Below are positions 22,206 through 33,446 of a stretch of 64,000 nt of DNA, piece by piece. This stretch comes from Mariannaea sp. PMI_226. Its lineage: Eukaryota > Ascomycota > Sordariomycetes > Hypocreales > Nectriaceae. Location: NCBI GenBank assembly GCA_024336345.1, contig JANFOG010000014.1:620001-684000 (forward strand), written 5' to 3'. The translations under genes were made by a program, and so were the position numbers. Below the pieces are notes generated by a model that made no database searches, was not told the origin of the DNA, and was given only the letters and a program-made list of their open reading frames with translations. Position 1 is the stretch's first letter. Each line of letters begins with the position of its first letter.

Positions 22206-24930
22206 ATGGACCGGCCTCAGAAAACAGCCCTGAACCCCATAGTCCAACGGGGACACGCACTGTCCTCCGAAGGCGAGGCCGGAAGTCTTCCGCTACTGTC
22301 AGAGACAGCTTGCGAGAAATGTCGAAACCAAAAGGTCTCTAAGATGTTCCACTATCCAGTCCTTATCACCTCCAGACTGACTTATTCCTACGCTGCCGCA
22401 GCTGAGGTGTAGTCGAGATTTTCCTGCATGCGTCAGGTGCATCAAACAGCAGTTACATTGCTGTTATCCCGCTCCACCAAATCGTAAGTGGTTGGCATCC
22501 GTACGTAAACCGCCTCGCCCGAGAAATTCTTCGCGCCGCCGGCAGCGACATGTCGAGCGAAATTCCGCCTTGAGCCCCGGAACCCTCGTGTCGGAAGCCG
22601 TCCCATACCCGCAACAAAGTTTGGACCCTCCCCAGCATGGCGGCTCAACTCCGAGAACCCAGGACGCGGCACCCATGGCCATCAACAAGGCCGAGTATTC
22701 ATTATCTTTCATGGGCAGATACAGTGCTTCGGTGAGTGCCGCCTTCAAACCTGCCTCACTACCGAGCTAAGACAGCCTGGGGCGCTTACATTAGGCATCT
22801 CCTAATCTCCCCAATCCCCCTCGCGCGGATGAATCCTACACAGGTGTATTGCGTGGCTCATCAACTCGCGGGGTAGAAACTAATCGTGGCTCTCTACCTT
22901 GTCGCGCCATCGGCTTCTCGCTCTTGGAGATATACTTTGAACGGATATACAATGCCCACCTTCTTTTCGACAAATCGAGCTTTTTCGAAGACTACCTGCA
23001 AACGAAGTTGCCAGATTTCCTTCTCAAGGCCGTATTTGCTCTAGCGTCATTGTATATCATCCCATCCCCTAAACCACACGAAAACTCCGAAGAACACCGC
23101 AAGGCCGACTGACAGTAATTAGATTCCTTCGCGAGGTACCCTCAGACTCGATCCGTTCTAGTGAGTCAACGGAGCTGGCCGCCTTAAGTATGCTCAGTGA
23201 GAAAGGCGTGCTGTGGGCTTCGGAAGCAAGCGAGAAAGTCTTACCGCTGGCAATGACACCTTCTTTGTTGACTATACAAACCTTGGAGTGCTTGACGATA
23301 TTCTGGTTTGCGGTGGGGGACACAACTAAAGCAGATATTCATTCCAGTATGTCTCTATATGAGCGCATTGCCGTCTTGAATATCACGCGCAGCTTCTAGA
23401 AAATACGGCTAGCTGACAATTGCGCATTATAAAAGCTCTGGCCTATCGGTCTTGCTGCATTCTTGGCTACAATAAACTTTACGACTCATCGCTTCAAGGA
23501 TCAGCTTCCAAGGACCAAGAATCTGAACGACGGTGCTTCTGGTCTTGTTGGGCGACGATGTGTCTCGCCGTCCGGCCACTAACATTCGGAATCTCTGCGT
23601 GGTTGGACGCGGCCGATCTTCCGCTACCTCGCCCAAGCGAGCAATTTGGTTCAAGCGCAGTTTTGTCTCCTCACCAAAAAATGGATGCGAATTGGAGATG
23701 TTCATATTCCCAGGACCCCGGCACGCTTGGTGACATGCGGCCTTCTCTACTAGCGGAGTTGATGAAGTTGCTAGGCGTTTGGTTAGTAGAGCTTTTTGCG
23801 TTCTGCAATATACCGAACAGCAGATGATAACAATTGCTACTAAATAGGGCAAAAGTTCAGCTGGTCGCCAGTCAATCATTCACAGATTTGGACGATGTTG
23901 AGGTAGCTCGACTTGCAGGTGTGGCGACCCGTATCTACCAATCGAAAAGCTTTCCTCGCCAAATCACATCCGAATCAGAGAATCTGGAGCTTGTCATGTT
24001 GCTTCACTCACTGTACCATCTCTGTCAGATTGTTCTGCACTCAAGCCGAGTCCCCTTGTTTTCGGGGCACCAATCGAACCAACACATCCCGCAAGAAGTG
24101 GTGAATAGTAGTGCAGAAGCCGTCTTGCAACACGCCAAATGTGAAGCATACCTACTTGGTGACTACCTCGCGAGAGCCCCTGATCTGATGAAGTTATGCC
24201 CTGTGGTTGGCTTCGCTGCCTTTGTCGCAGGGTGGGTTTTCGTGTTATGCGCGAAGTCGCAGCAGCACAGAAACATAAGCTTCACAGATATTAATCTAGC
24301 AGATTCAAGATGGACAGACTCAATCAAGGAGATTTTGGATACAATTAAAATGTACTTCCAGCCGTTAACACCACTAGTGAGTATCCCCCAACCTGACGTC
24401 GTGCTGAGTTGCTCCTGTGAGCTTCTAGAAAAACTAGTGATCTAGGCTTACACATACTGCTGGAAACCTAGGCGGAGCAGTTGCACAGCGGACTATCGGC
24501 TGTAAGAAATTCCTCAGGCCCTTCTAAAACCCAGACTGCTGGAAGCCAGCTCCGGTATTCGAGTGCCAATTTGGTCGAGGAAGCAACTCCGTCCGGTTAT
24601 CCATGTATTCTCGTTACTGCTACCAAATATGTTCCAGTTCCGCCATCCGAACAGAAAGATCAAAGCATCCGTGGCAAGAAACCTGATGCTGATGCCTGCA
24701 GCTCCACAATACTGGGAAGTACTGCAGTTGGCTTTACAGGCCATCCGCAACAAACAGTCCTCAACGGGGAAGACCTATCGGCTCCAGATACCGAAAATGA
24801 AATGCAGAGTTTAGGATCTTCCCCCGTCAATGATGCAGATTGGTTGGAATTTATACGTGCTGTGGCAGATTGTGACTATCCTGCTGGAAATGACAGCGAA
24901 TTTCAGCCGTTGTTTTCGTTTCTGTCTTAA
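22206..24930 (+). CDS. Zn2Cys6 transcription factor of the cupin/fumarylacetoacetase group
   Basis: Seven exons: 22206-22334, 22402-22731, 22795-23051, 23123-23346, 23436-23781, 23848-24376 and 24472-24930, giving about 757 residues in frame. The intron 1 donor is the less usual GTCTCT. The zinc cluster is split by intron 1 and reads C36-X2-C-X6-C-X6-C-X2-C-X6-C63. A fungal-specific transcription-factor domain follows (LLEIYFERIYNAHLLFDKSSF, LTIQTLECLTIFWFAVGDTTK, AYRSCCILGYNKLY). An ATG 36 bp upstream (22170) is an alternative start. The last intron (95 bp) is the least certain junction. It probably controls the neighbouring cupin and hydrolase genes. Confidence 0.85.
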
Positions 24931-26393
24931 GTGTCCTGGCGTTGACGCTTGCTTGACCCTCCCAAAAAAACACATCCTTGAAGGAAATAAGGGCGAGGGT
25001 CGGAGCTGACTCAGATAAGATTTCGTCTAAGGGAACAGTCGATAAAACAGATTAACGTATGTTGACGGTGTTCGAGTCTAGCGTGCTGATGCCCCAGGCC
25101 ATAACCGTTTGCAAACAGACATGAGATCAGGTGTCTGCAATTGCGCCAAATCTACACGTGCTGGCCATGCTAGGACAGAGAGATAAGTAGTCCAGCTATA
25201 CATCCATGCATACATACAAACTTCAGTCAGTGGTCAACATTGAAGCCCCTGAGATGGACTTGAGTACATCAACGTGAAGGTTATATTGAATTGGTTGGCC
25301 AGATTTCATCTTAAACAATATCCAATATGGAAGAAATTGAGTTGGGATTGATCATACCCCTGCAGTTCAGCGTAGTGGTACATGCATGACGGCAATGTTG
25401 CCAGTATTCTGCGTTGCATGACAGAGGTGACGGTCAATCCTCGAACAGAATCCGCATGACGTGGTCAGAGTATGAGTCTGGGCGAGACGACGGGAAGCAT
25501 GAGCCTGAATCAGTTCCTTACTGCTGTATTCATGGAATTGCGGATATTGAAGAAATCTACACAGGTTTGGGCAAACGGCCGACTACGGCCAAGGCACAAG
25601 AAGTCGCTTCTTCAAAGCCACAGAGTGGAGGTCAAAAATACGGTCGATGTCGGCCTTCTCACAGTCAAGATCAAAGAAGCGGTAAAGAACGAACTTATGA
25701 AACTACTCCTGAAAGATTGCGGAGACGAAGTTGATATTATGGCCGATGGTGTGGTCACAGTAAAGAACTTACAGAGCGGAAGATATTGAACGGCATTAGT
25801 CATCGTGAAACGTGAGGAATTGCGCATTGTGTCGAGGCGCAAGAGTGCGGCAATTCAGCTACGGGTTTTCTACCGTATAAACAGGCAATCGCTGGCTGCG
25901 ATTCAGATCACCACAACACCACAATCATGAACCTCGGTCGCATAATGGAAAAAGGCAATGTATACATCCATTATCTCACTATCAGGGACAACTGCTGCTT
26001 GTATTATCCTCTTGTCTTAAACGACTGGTTATAAACTCGACTATCACTCCAAGGACTGCAGAAGCGCGGAGTGTCCTACCACGACCTGTTCATTCGGTTG
26101 GAGGTCGGGAAGATGGCTGTGCTGTTTTTGGCTGTCTAGACAATCGTTCTTCGCCCTAAGATTTACGCATTGGAAATATTTTGTGTCACTTGAAACATGA
26201 TGGTTGTCGTTCGATGTAAACGTGCTGTTATCAGCAGGAATGCGCCTCTTTGAAGCGGGCGCCGCACATGGTGATCGAAGCGTTGTCGATTGAAAGGGCA
26301 GATCTACAAGACATCAAAGCCAGCGACAAGCCTGAATCTCTAGTAATCGCTTCTTGGCACATAAAGAGCCAATGCCTCAATGGCATCCATAAT
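24931..26393. other. intergenic region, 1.5 kb
   Basis: A 105-codon plus-strand frame at 25472-25789 has some coding-like look near its end (VKIKEAVKNELMKLLLKDCG) but opens with a weak N-terminus and matches no family I know, so it is not called. No repeat or RNA was seen. Confidence 0.4.
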
Positions 26394-27870
26394 TTACACC
26401 ATATCCCCCGGCGCTCCGGGGCTAACTTCCACCCTCGTCGTCACCATGATCCCCATACTTTCTTCGCTCCCACCTCTCAGCTCGCCCGCCAAAGAGCCTT
26501 CTGCGTTGACCTCATTCCGCCGCCAGCTGTTGTACTCGAGCCCGTTGTGAGTGACGATGTGTTCCTCGCTCGAGTTCTGGTTCAGATCTATTATCTCCTT
26601 GTTGAGACGCCGTTTCGATCTGGACTCGATGGTCGAGGTAACACCACTACGCATATTATCCAGCGGGTACTGGATATGATTCAGGCTGTGGCTGGGCTCA
26701 TTGCCACTACTGCCCTTGCTCGAGTTGATCCAGCGACTCTTCAAGAAGAGGGGCTTAATAGCCACTGCGTTAACAGCGATGATGCCTACAATCTATGTAT
26801 GTTAAGACGTTTTTTTGAAACAGTGGTGATTCAAAGTTTTCACTTACCGTTTCTCGAATGGCCCATATTGTGCTATTGTTGATGCCCTTAATATCGCGAA
26901 GGGACATCGCGCAATGTAAGGTTGTGGCGATAATAGTGAAAACTCCTGAGCAAAGGAGCACCCCGGTCGCAACCTTGCGCCCAGTTGTGATTCTGACCGT
27001 CCAGAGCAACGGTAGCGGAATAGAGAGGATGATAACGTCGGTTCTAGTTATTGAGCCCATCAGCATCGCCACCCATATACGCACCGAACTTGAGATTCTC
27101 ACGTCACGTTCATCACAACAATAGTTATGAAGTTGGCTACAGCAAGCGTACAGTTATCTATAAATGGTAAGTAAATGACATGTAGAAAGTATTGAAGAGT
27201 CCAGGAGAATCAACTAACCGCCCGGGTACGGTACGACCTGCCAGTTCTTTTGCACCGGCATGCAATGTCCCCAAATCGCGGCCATGACTGCCAGGTAGGC
27301 AAGCACACACGCCAAACCTGTCCATTTCACAAACAGTTGCTGTGTCAGACCGAATCTATCGAGAATTGTCAGTGCCTTTGTCATTTTGCGTCTCTGCACG
27401 AGAAGGACTCACGTGAGGCGGTTGTAGAGGCAGAGCATGCAGCCTTTGAGTGCCCAGATGCATGTGACGTAGAAATTTATGCCTGCGAGCAAGCATTTTG
27501 ACCCAATCTCTAATCTCGAAATCTGCTCGCTGGTGAGGGTCTCGCTGATATCATTTGTGATACCAATATGTGTCCCGTATTGTCCTATTTTGAGCAAACA
27601 TTAGCCACCTCCGGCCATCAGGCCTATTCGGAGAGTCTACCTATGAGATCTAGCATGCAGAACTCGAGCTGTATCCAAGTCAGCGTTTGCATGAAATTTT
27701 GCAACTGCCAAGCGTACCGTCCAACAAACTAGAACTAAAATAGCGAAAAAGTCATCACCTTCCCAGCCCTTGAAGCCGACGATTTTCCACCTGGAAAAAA
27801 ATCGCAGGAGAAGAATCACCACACCGAGGGCGTATTCAATCCACGCCTCTACCTGAAATGGCGTCTCCAT
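26394..27870 (-). CDS. rhodopsin-like (SAT4/Pth11-type) seven-helix membrane protein
   Basis: Seven exons on the minus strand: 27870-27718, 27668-27641, 27584-27413, 27355-27219, 27157-27103, 27043-26848 and 26792-26394. Introns are 49-61 bp and frame is kept; about 379 residues. Exon 2 is only 28 bp. Membrane segments include WIEYALGVVILLLRFFSRW, LACVLAYLAVMAAIWGHCMPV, FITIVVMNVTTDVIILSIPLPLLW and GVLLCSGVFTIIATTLHCAM. The TDVIILSIPLPLLW box is typical of the fungal rhodopsin domain (PF20684 group). The C-terminal 115 residues are hydrophilic and probably cytoplasmic. Family members are receptor-like but mostly uncharacterised; sensing is inferred, not shown. Confidence 0.88.
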
Positions 27871-29114
27871 TCCGGGTTGTTTTCGTAAGCAGTTAATGAT
27901 CTGAGACGATAAGGGGGAAAGCAGCGACTAGTCTGACGGGGGTTAACACCAAAGATTCACATCGAACAATTGCAGAAGGGCATTAGGTGACGATCACGTA
28001 CTCTTTTTGGGGGTATATATGCCGCGAGCGCGTTTGCTAAAGGAGCAAATATTGCATAACGTAGTTATCAGGGAAGCCTTAACAAGCGGCGGCAGGCAGG
28101 GTAATCAAACTTGAAGCCGGAGGGGGGAGGGTGGCGCAACCGTTGCATACTCCTGTTCAGCCTCGCAGCCGGCCGGAGGGACAGGCTTTTCCGCCTCTAA
28201 CTAGCTAAGACTTGGGGCTAAAGATTTCTGTATAATTATATGGGTGGGCTGAAACCGAACGGGCTAAACAAATGGTGTGTAAGGGTCTCTAGTTGTGCCG
28301 AAGAATAGGAGAGTTGGTTATTCTGGTAAATGGTCAAAAACCAATGCCTTACCACAGCTCCAGTTTGCAAACACTATCCTGGTACGGCCCGTTCATGATT
28401 AGGTGGATTCACAGCACGAATGGCCGATCACCTCGGTGCGGTTGAGCAACTACCCGTTGCCCCATATTGCTAACGGTTAGTAAGACGCATCCTGAGGGAA
28501 ACTGGCCAGTCTCCTAATGCCGTGTGGTCGGTCCGGTCGCGTGTCCAAGTCGGCCCGTCCATCGGTTTATTCGGCTCTAGAGGCGTCGCTTTCTTGGTCG
28601 GAAGATGAATGCGAGGGGTGTGCAAGTCCGTCCCGCCTTTTGGTTTAGGTTTGGATAGGGGTTAGTATTACTCTCTAATGCCCTATCTGTCGCAGGGTTT
28701 TACCTTGTATCTAGACATCTAGGAAATAAGAGGTTATTTCTTAGATAAGAGGTTTTTCTATGAAATAAATAGTAGCAAAAAGAAATAAAATAAAGAAAAA
28801 GTGTTTTACCGCTTTCGTACCATAGAAATCTCAATTAAAACCAATTCAAGACCACCCAGTAATGAACCACCTATTTGTCTGAGGTTAGTAATGAATCTGG
28901 CACAATCTCTCTTTCTACAAAGACTCCATCTCCATTTTCAACCAAGTATGAGAGATCTAGGCAACACCAATATTACATTATTATATTATCTATTTACAGC
29001 CGCTGCACTTCAATAACCGCCCAGCCAGCGGCTGCACGTGCCATCCTAGTAACGACTCCAATCATCGCGTCTCTATTTTGATTCCTGGTTTGTGTTTGTT
29101 GATTTCGATAGCTC

Positions 29115-29146
29115 GGCTCACCCAAGGTCGCGCGACCGGGTGAGCC
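29115..29146. repeat. near-perfect 32-bp palindrome
   Basis: Outer arms GGCTCACCC (29115-29123) and GGGTGAGCC (29138-29146) flank a perfect 12-bp palindrome GGTCGCGCGACC (29126-29137). Only an AA at 29124-29125 breaks the symmetry. It could be a dimeric protein-binding site or a cruciform-forming sequence about 720 bp upstream of the hydrolase gene. Confidence 0.6.
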
Positions 29147-29239
29147 AGTTCCCCTCAGGCATCAACTGTAGGCTCCGTCAGCACTGGCCATCTTGGGAGA
29201 GTCAAATGCGGATTTTCCCAAGAGTCTATGGGGGACTTG

Positions 29240-29280
29240 GTGCCGGGTTGAAACTCTAATGCAGTAAGCGGCACGGCACG
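29240..29280. promoter_or_regulatory. GTGCCGG and CGGCAC motifs upstream of alpha/beta hydrolase
   Basis: GTGCCGGG at 29240-29247 and a double CGGCAC (GCGGCACGGCAC) at 29269-29280. The same core appears before the MFS, regulator and HAD genes of this group. Confidence 0.35.
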
Positions 29281-29724
29281 CCGTGGAGTTGTTACTTATT
29301 AATAATCAGTGATCGACACGAATGGTAGGATTCCAAATAGCGTGTCCTAGAACTCGCAGCTACAGATCTTTGTCAGCAAAATATGCGTGTGAATATTGAG
29401 GTTTGGAAATGGTGGATGGTGTATGTTTGTGCGTCATTGGGACGCCAGGATGGAATCTGGGCCCGGCGGAGGCGGTACGCCATCAGCAGGATGATGTAGT
29501 CCATAGGGCGCGTAAAGAGGGGAGATGCTGTAAGATAAGCTCGGAGCTCTCTCCCGGAAGATTGGTGTGAACTCAATTGGTCCATTGCGAGCTCCTCCAT
29601 GGTGCTTACAGCAAATGGGAAAAGAAGCTGATAGATGATGGTTCAGTAAACCAAAAACAAGGTTCACCGTCACATTACAAATGAACATGTATTAACCTCA
29701 ACACGTGATTCCTGAGCTCCTTCA

Positions 29725-29735
29725 TATATATATAA
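29725..29735 (+). promoter_or_regulatory. TATA box of the alpha/beta hydrolase
   Basis: TATATATATAA about 130 bp before the ATG at 29867. Confidence 0.5.
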
Positions 29736-29866
29736 CATGCTTCGCATCATCATCACGTCGTCATCATAAGCACAAGCAATACCAACTCAATCAATATCAG
29801 CAGTATAGCCAGTATCAAACTTGCACAACAATAAATATTCTCAATATATTAGTACAATTGATCACG

Positions 29867-30748
29867 ATGGCATCAGTACCAACCCAGGTTTCATACGCTC
29901 AAGCAAATGACGCCAAGGTATTTTATCGGCATGCTAGCCCTTCGGGCTCTGCAAAGGGAACAATCCTCCTCCTCCACGGGTTCCCCTCCTCTTCACATCA
30001 GTTTCGCAATTTGATCCCGCTGCTGGCCGACCGTGGGTACGAGGTGTTTGCTCCAGATCTGCCGGGTTATGGCTTCACAACAGTCCCGGCGGGATACGTC
30101 TATACGTTTAAGAATATCGCAAATACAATCGATGCTTTTGTGGCAGCTCTAAATCTAAAGAAGTTTGCCATTTACATCTTTGATTACGGCGCGCCGACTG
30201 GGTTGCAGCTTGCCCTGAAGCATCCTGACAAGGTCGCGGCCATTGTCAGCCAGAATGGCAATGCGTACGAGGAGGGATTAGGAAAAGATTTCTGGGCGCC
30301 CATCCAGAAATACTGGAAATCGGGCTCTGAGGAAGACCGAAACGCACTCCGATTTGCGCTGGAGTTGGACATCACCAAGTGGCAGTACACCAATGGGTCA
30401 CCAAATCCTGACAAGATCCAGCCAGAGAGTTATCATCTGGACGACGCCCTCATGAAGCGGGAAGGAAATAAGGAAATACAGTTGGATCTCTTCTACGATT
30501 ACCGCACCAATCTCGATCTATATCCTTCTTTCCACGAATACTTCCGCAAATCCCAAGTGCCTGTTCTCGCCATGTGGGGCAAGAATGATGTTATTTTTAC
30601 CCCTCCTGGCGCAGAGGGTTTTAAAAAGGATGTTAAGAAGCTGGAGTTGAAGTTTGTGGATGCCGGGCACTTTGCTATCGAGACGAATGAGAATGAATTT
30701 GCCGACTCCATGCATAGCTTTTTTGAGAAATTCGGAGTGTTCAACTAA
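29867..30748 (+). CDS. alpha/beta hydrolase with Asp nucleophile (haloalkane dehalogenase / epoxide hydrolase-like)
   Basis: Intronless, 293 residues from the ATG at 29867; the frame is open further upstream but that part is a low-complexity leader. The oxyanion loop is HGFPSSSHQF (37-46), the nucleophile elbow is FDYGAPTG with Asp106, and MWGKNDVIF and GHFAIET give Asp241 and His268 as likely acid and base. Use of Asp instead of Ser places it with haloalkane dehalogenases and epoxide hydrolases, which form an ester intermediate and hydrolyse C-halogen or epoxide bonds. The residue after Asp is Tyr, not the Trp usual in both classes, so the true substrate is open. It heads the group that also contains SDR, carrier, regulator and HAD genes. 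Confidence 0.85.
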   Translation: MASVPTQVSYAQANDAKVFYRHASPSGSAKGTILLLHGFPSSSHQFRNLIPLLADRGYEVFAPDLPGYGFTTVPAGYVYTFKNIANTIDAFVAALNLKKFAIYIFDYGAPTGLQLALKHPDKVAAIVSQNGNAYEEGLGKDFWAPIQKYWKSGSEEDRNALRFALELDITKWQYTNGSPNPDKIQPESYHLDDALMKREGNKEIQLDLFYDYRTNLDLYPSFHEYFRKSQVPVLAMWGKNDVIFTPPGAEGFKKDVKKLELKFVDAGHFAIETNENEFADSMHSFFEKFGVFN

Positions 30749-31415
30749 GAATATTACCGTTAGATTGGACTATTAAGAATCTGCCTTCAATCGGCTAGAT
30801 CATATTGAATTGTGTATCAACTTAGTCTACACGTTTACTAATAAGAAAAAAAGAAATCTCACTTATTTAAATTTGTATAGTAAAGTTTTGTGCATCTCAA
30901 TGTGAATTACGTAGTGGTTTAATTGTTAGCTCCTTGGCCTCCAGGGCCATAACGGAAATTCCAGACCTACGCGTTTCTTCTTCGATTCATCAAAATAATG
31001 GAATTCACCACGATGGCTCTTATACTTCAATGACAGAGTGCATCCATAATATAGGTTAAATCCTTTCACGTATTGAATGGGGATGCATAGAATAAATCAT
31101 CGCAGAACCACCAACGAGCTCACCTCGAATTTGCTGGTAAACCATAGTGAACCACCGTAGGTTCACATCTGATTCGCCAATACACCAAGCATATAAAGGC
31201 CACCATCCTTGAGACTAGATGGTCTACTTAGGTACTCTGCTTTCAATACGACTCAGATATTATCATCTACTCACTTGTTTTGAGCAAGTTCCTCCACTTG
31301 CATACGCGTCTACCTGTGAGAATTCTTATTTACTCTTGGCGAACCGGGGCGTACTTTTACAAGAACTTGCAAAGGGTGTTGTAAGGAGCTGGCTGTAGGT
31401 TGCAGTATATGCACA

Positions 31416-31475
31416 TGTGTGGTGCAATGCTAGCAGGGTATGTTAGAAATGATTGATCCTTTTGGTCCATTGGCG
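31416..31475 (+). repeat. dispersed repeat, copy B
   Basis: Begins TGTGTGGTGCAAT as in copy A at 15304 and remains alignable through TAGAAATGATTGAT. Many of the differences between the copies are transitions, as left by RIP. Confidence 0.45.
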
Positions 31476-32212
31476 TAGCGGCCACATCACAAGTCTCATT
31501 ACACTAAATGAATTTAGGTAGTTATGTTGATTATTGCTATTACTATTATCAAGCTTTATGATTCTTAATTGGGCTTAGCTATCCTTGCAAATTAAACACT
31601 AGATTCTAAGTTATTACCCTCGATTTCATCGGACGTTTGACTTGGGGCCTCGGACTCCTGCCTAAGTGAAAGGGTGGTTGGCGCCGGGCCTGAGGTTGCT
31701 CCTAGGCCCCCGGTGGCTTGTCAATCCTCGAAGCCTCCTTGATAAACTCTGGCAACAGAAACCAAAGGTGACTTGGTTATGATGTTGTATGGCCTACGTG
31801 GGCTTTTGCAAAGAGTGAACATTACCTGATGAAATTGCACATATATTATTGGCCAGCCAATTTCTTGCATCTAACTAAGGGGCGTTATATTTGGACCTCT
31901 CAGAGATCGGGGCATGCATGCTCCACTGGGAACTTAGACGTTATATACTATAACCGATGTAACCGTGAGGTAGAAAACCATTCAGTGGCTTAATTAGATA
32001 CGGCGAGTATGATGTATGAAATATGTAACCAAGTTGAGGGATGGGCAATCCAATCCAAAATTGGTAACAGAAGACTACACACAAATACTGGCTAGAATCT
32101 AAGCGATAAAACGTACTATCTAAGATAGAACAATTATCCATCGTAAGTGGCTTACTAACAAAAGATTATTTTCAGCCCCCCTGAAACCTACACCTTAGTC
32201 TCATACACCATT

Positions 32213-32222
32213 TATATAAAAA
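32213..32222 (+). promoter_or_regulatory. TATA box of the SDR gene
   Basis: TATATAAAAA about 120 bp before the ATG at 32343. Confidence 0.5.
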
Positions 32223-32342
32223 TAACGAGGAAGAGTATAACCATCACAAGACCTCCTTCTTTATTCTCTATAATTTTTTAGCAAAAAAAAAAAAAACCCT
32301 GCGAGCTTTTGGCAGAAATTGTCGGAAAGGACCTCACTATTC

Positions 32343-33446
32343 ATGGAGCGTCTCGAAAGTACGAAACTGATGTCGGTGCGAGGTTTAGTAGCTGTTATTA
32401 CGGGAGGAGGAACTGGTAAGTACAGGAGGAGAAATTTATTATGACCCTATTTAGATTGAGGCAGCGTCGTCCTCACACACTGAAAGAGCACTGTGATTAT
32501 CCAGATCCATTTCGCGTTGTACGTACATATGTCGGTGTTTCTACCGAGTGGTTGAGCGCTTGATGTTATCAAAGATATCAATTAAATGCTAACACCCTTC
32601 CCAGGTCTCGGGCGAACAATGGCAAATACTCTTGACATCAACGGTGCTTCTAATATCTTCATTATCGGCCGACGAGAAGACCGGCTTAGAGAAACAGCCG
32701 CTTCAGCCATCAATGGCTCGATAATTCCTGTCACCGGAGATATCACGTCTAAGGAGTCCTTGCAAGCCGCCTACGACACGATTGCCTCGCAGACGGACCA
32801 CGTGGACCTCTTGATCGCGAACAGCGGGACAACTGGGAGACCCTATACAGACCAAGAGCCAAAGTCAGACGGATCCAAGCCCCAACTCTCTGAACTGCGA
32901 GATAAACTCTGGTCGCTTCCCATGGAAGAGTTTTCACACGTGTCCAATGTTAACGTTACTGGAACATTTTACACAATCTTAGCATTCTTGCCGCTTCTCG
33001 AGGCTGCTAACAAGAAGCGACCTGCTCCTGAACAACACATCCTATCTCCCCCTAGGCCACAAATCATCGTAATTAGCTCTGCTGCCGGATTTATTCGCTT
33101 TACACCGGTTAATATGGAATACCATCTCTCAAAAGCAGCCGTGAATTACATGATTAAGCTCCTCGCTACAACCTTCGCTGAGTACAACATTCGCGTGAAT
33201 GGTATCGCGCCAGGGTTTTACTACAGTGATATGTCGGTAGCTTTTTATAAATCACAGGGTATTCAGGACAAGGGAATCACAGACGGCTCGTTTTCGCGAA
33301 ATCTTATTCCCATCACGAGAGGCGGTAGCGAGGAGGATATAGCAGGGTTGATACTCTACATGGCTGGCGCCGCCGGAGGAAATCTGAACGGCAGTATTAT
33401 ACTTAGCGATGGTGGCTCGTTGAGTATTTTTCCGTCGACGTATTGA
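32343..33446 (+). CDS. short-chain dehydrogenase/reductase
   Basis: Two exons, 32343-32415 and 32605-33446, about 304 residues. The 189-bp intron splits the cofactor motif TGGGTGLG (20-27) exactly in frame (GTAAGT donor, GCTAAC branch, CCCAG acceptor). It is the longest intron predicted in the window. Classical SDR signs follow: NSGTTG region, catalytic Ser at 182-183 (ISSAAG), Tyr197 and Lys201 in YHLSK, and the IRVNGIAPGFYYSDM segment. NAD(P)-dependent alcohol/ketone interconversion is the family reaction. Its place between the hydrolase and the carrier suggests oxidation of the hydrolase product, which is inference. Confidence 0.9.

Larger units (their letters stand above)
27871..29866. 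other. intergenic region, 2.0 kb
   Basis: No gene found. It includes a GC-rich segment at 28080-28620, an AT-rich stretch at 28690-28800 with two direct copies of ATAAGAGGTT, a near-perfect 32-bp palindrome at 29115, GTGCCGG-type motifs near 29240-29280, and the TATA box of the alpha/beta hydrolase. Confidence 0.5.
30749..32342. other. intergenic region, 1.6 kb
   Basis: No credible gene. It holds the second copy of the dispersed repeat (31416) and, near the end, the SDR core promoter. A short inverted repeat GTGAACC/GGTTCAC with a 6-base loop lies at 31147-31166. Confidence 0.45.

Noticed and set aside
25472..25789. 105-codon frame with charged C-terminal half
   Set aside because: No family pattern, no splice partners and an overlapping frame of equal quality; not enough to call a gene.
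26250..26882. 210-codon plus-strand frame
   Set aside because: Overlaps the last exons of the rhodopsin-like gene on the opposite strand, whose exon chain keeps frame and family motifs.
29705..29866. In-frame N-terminal extension of the alpha/beta hydrolase
   Set aside because: The extension is low-complexity (His/Gln/Tyr/Ile-rich) and overlaps the TATA box; family members start near the ATG at 29867.
31147..31166. Short inverted repeat GTGAACC/GGTTCAC
   Set aside because: Seven-base arms with a six-base loop are expected by chance in 64 kb; no gene context supports a function.
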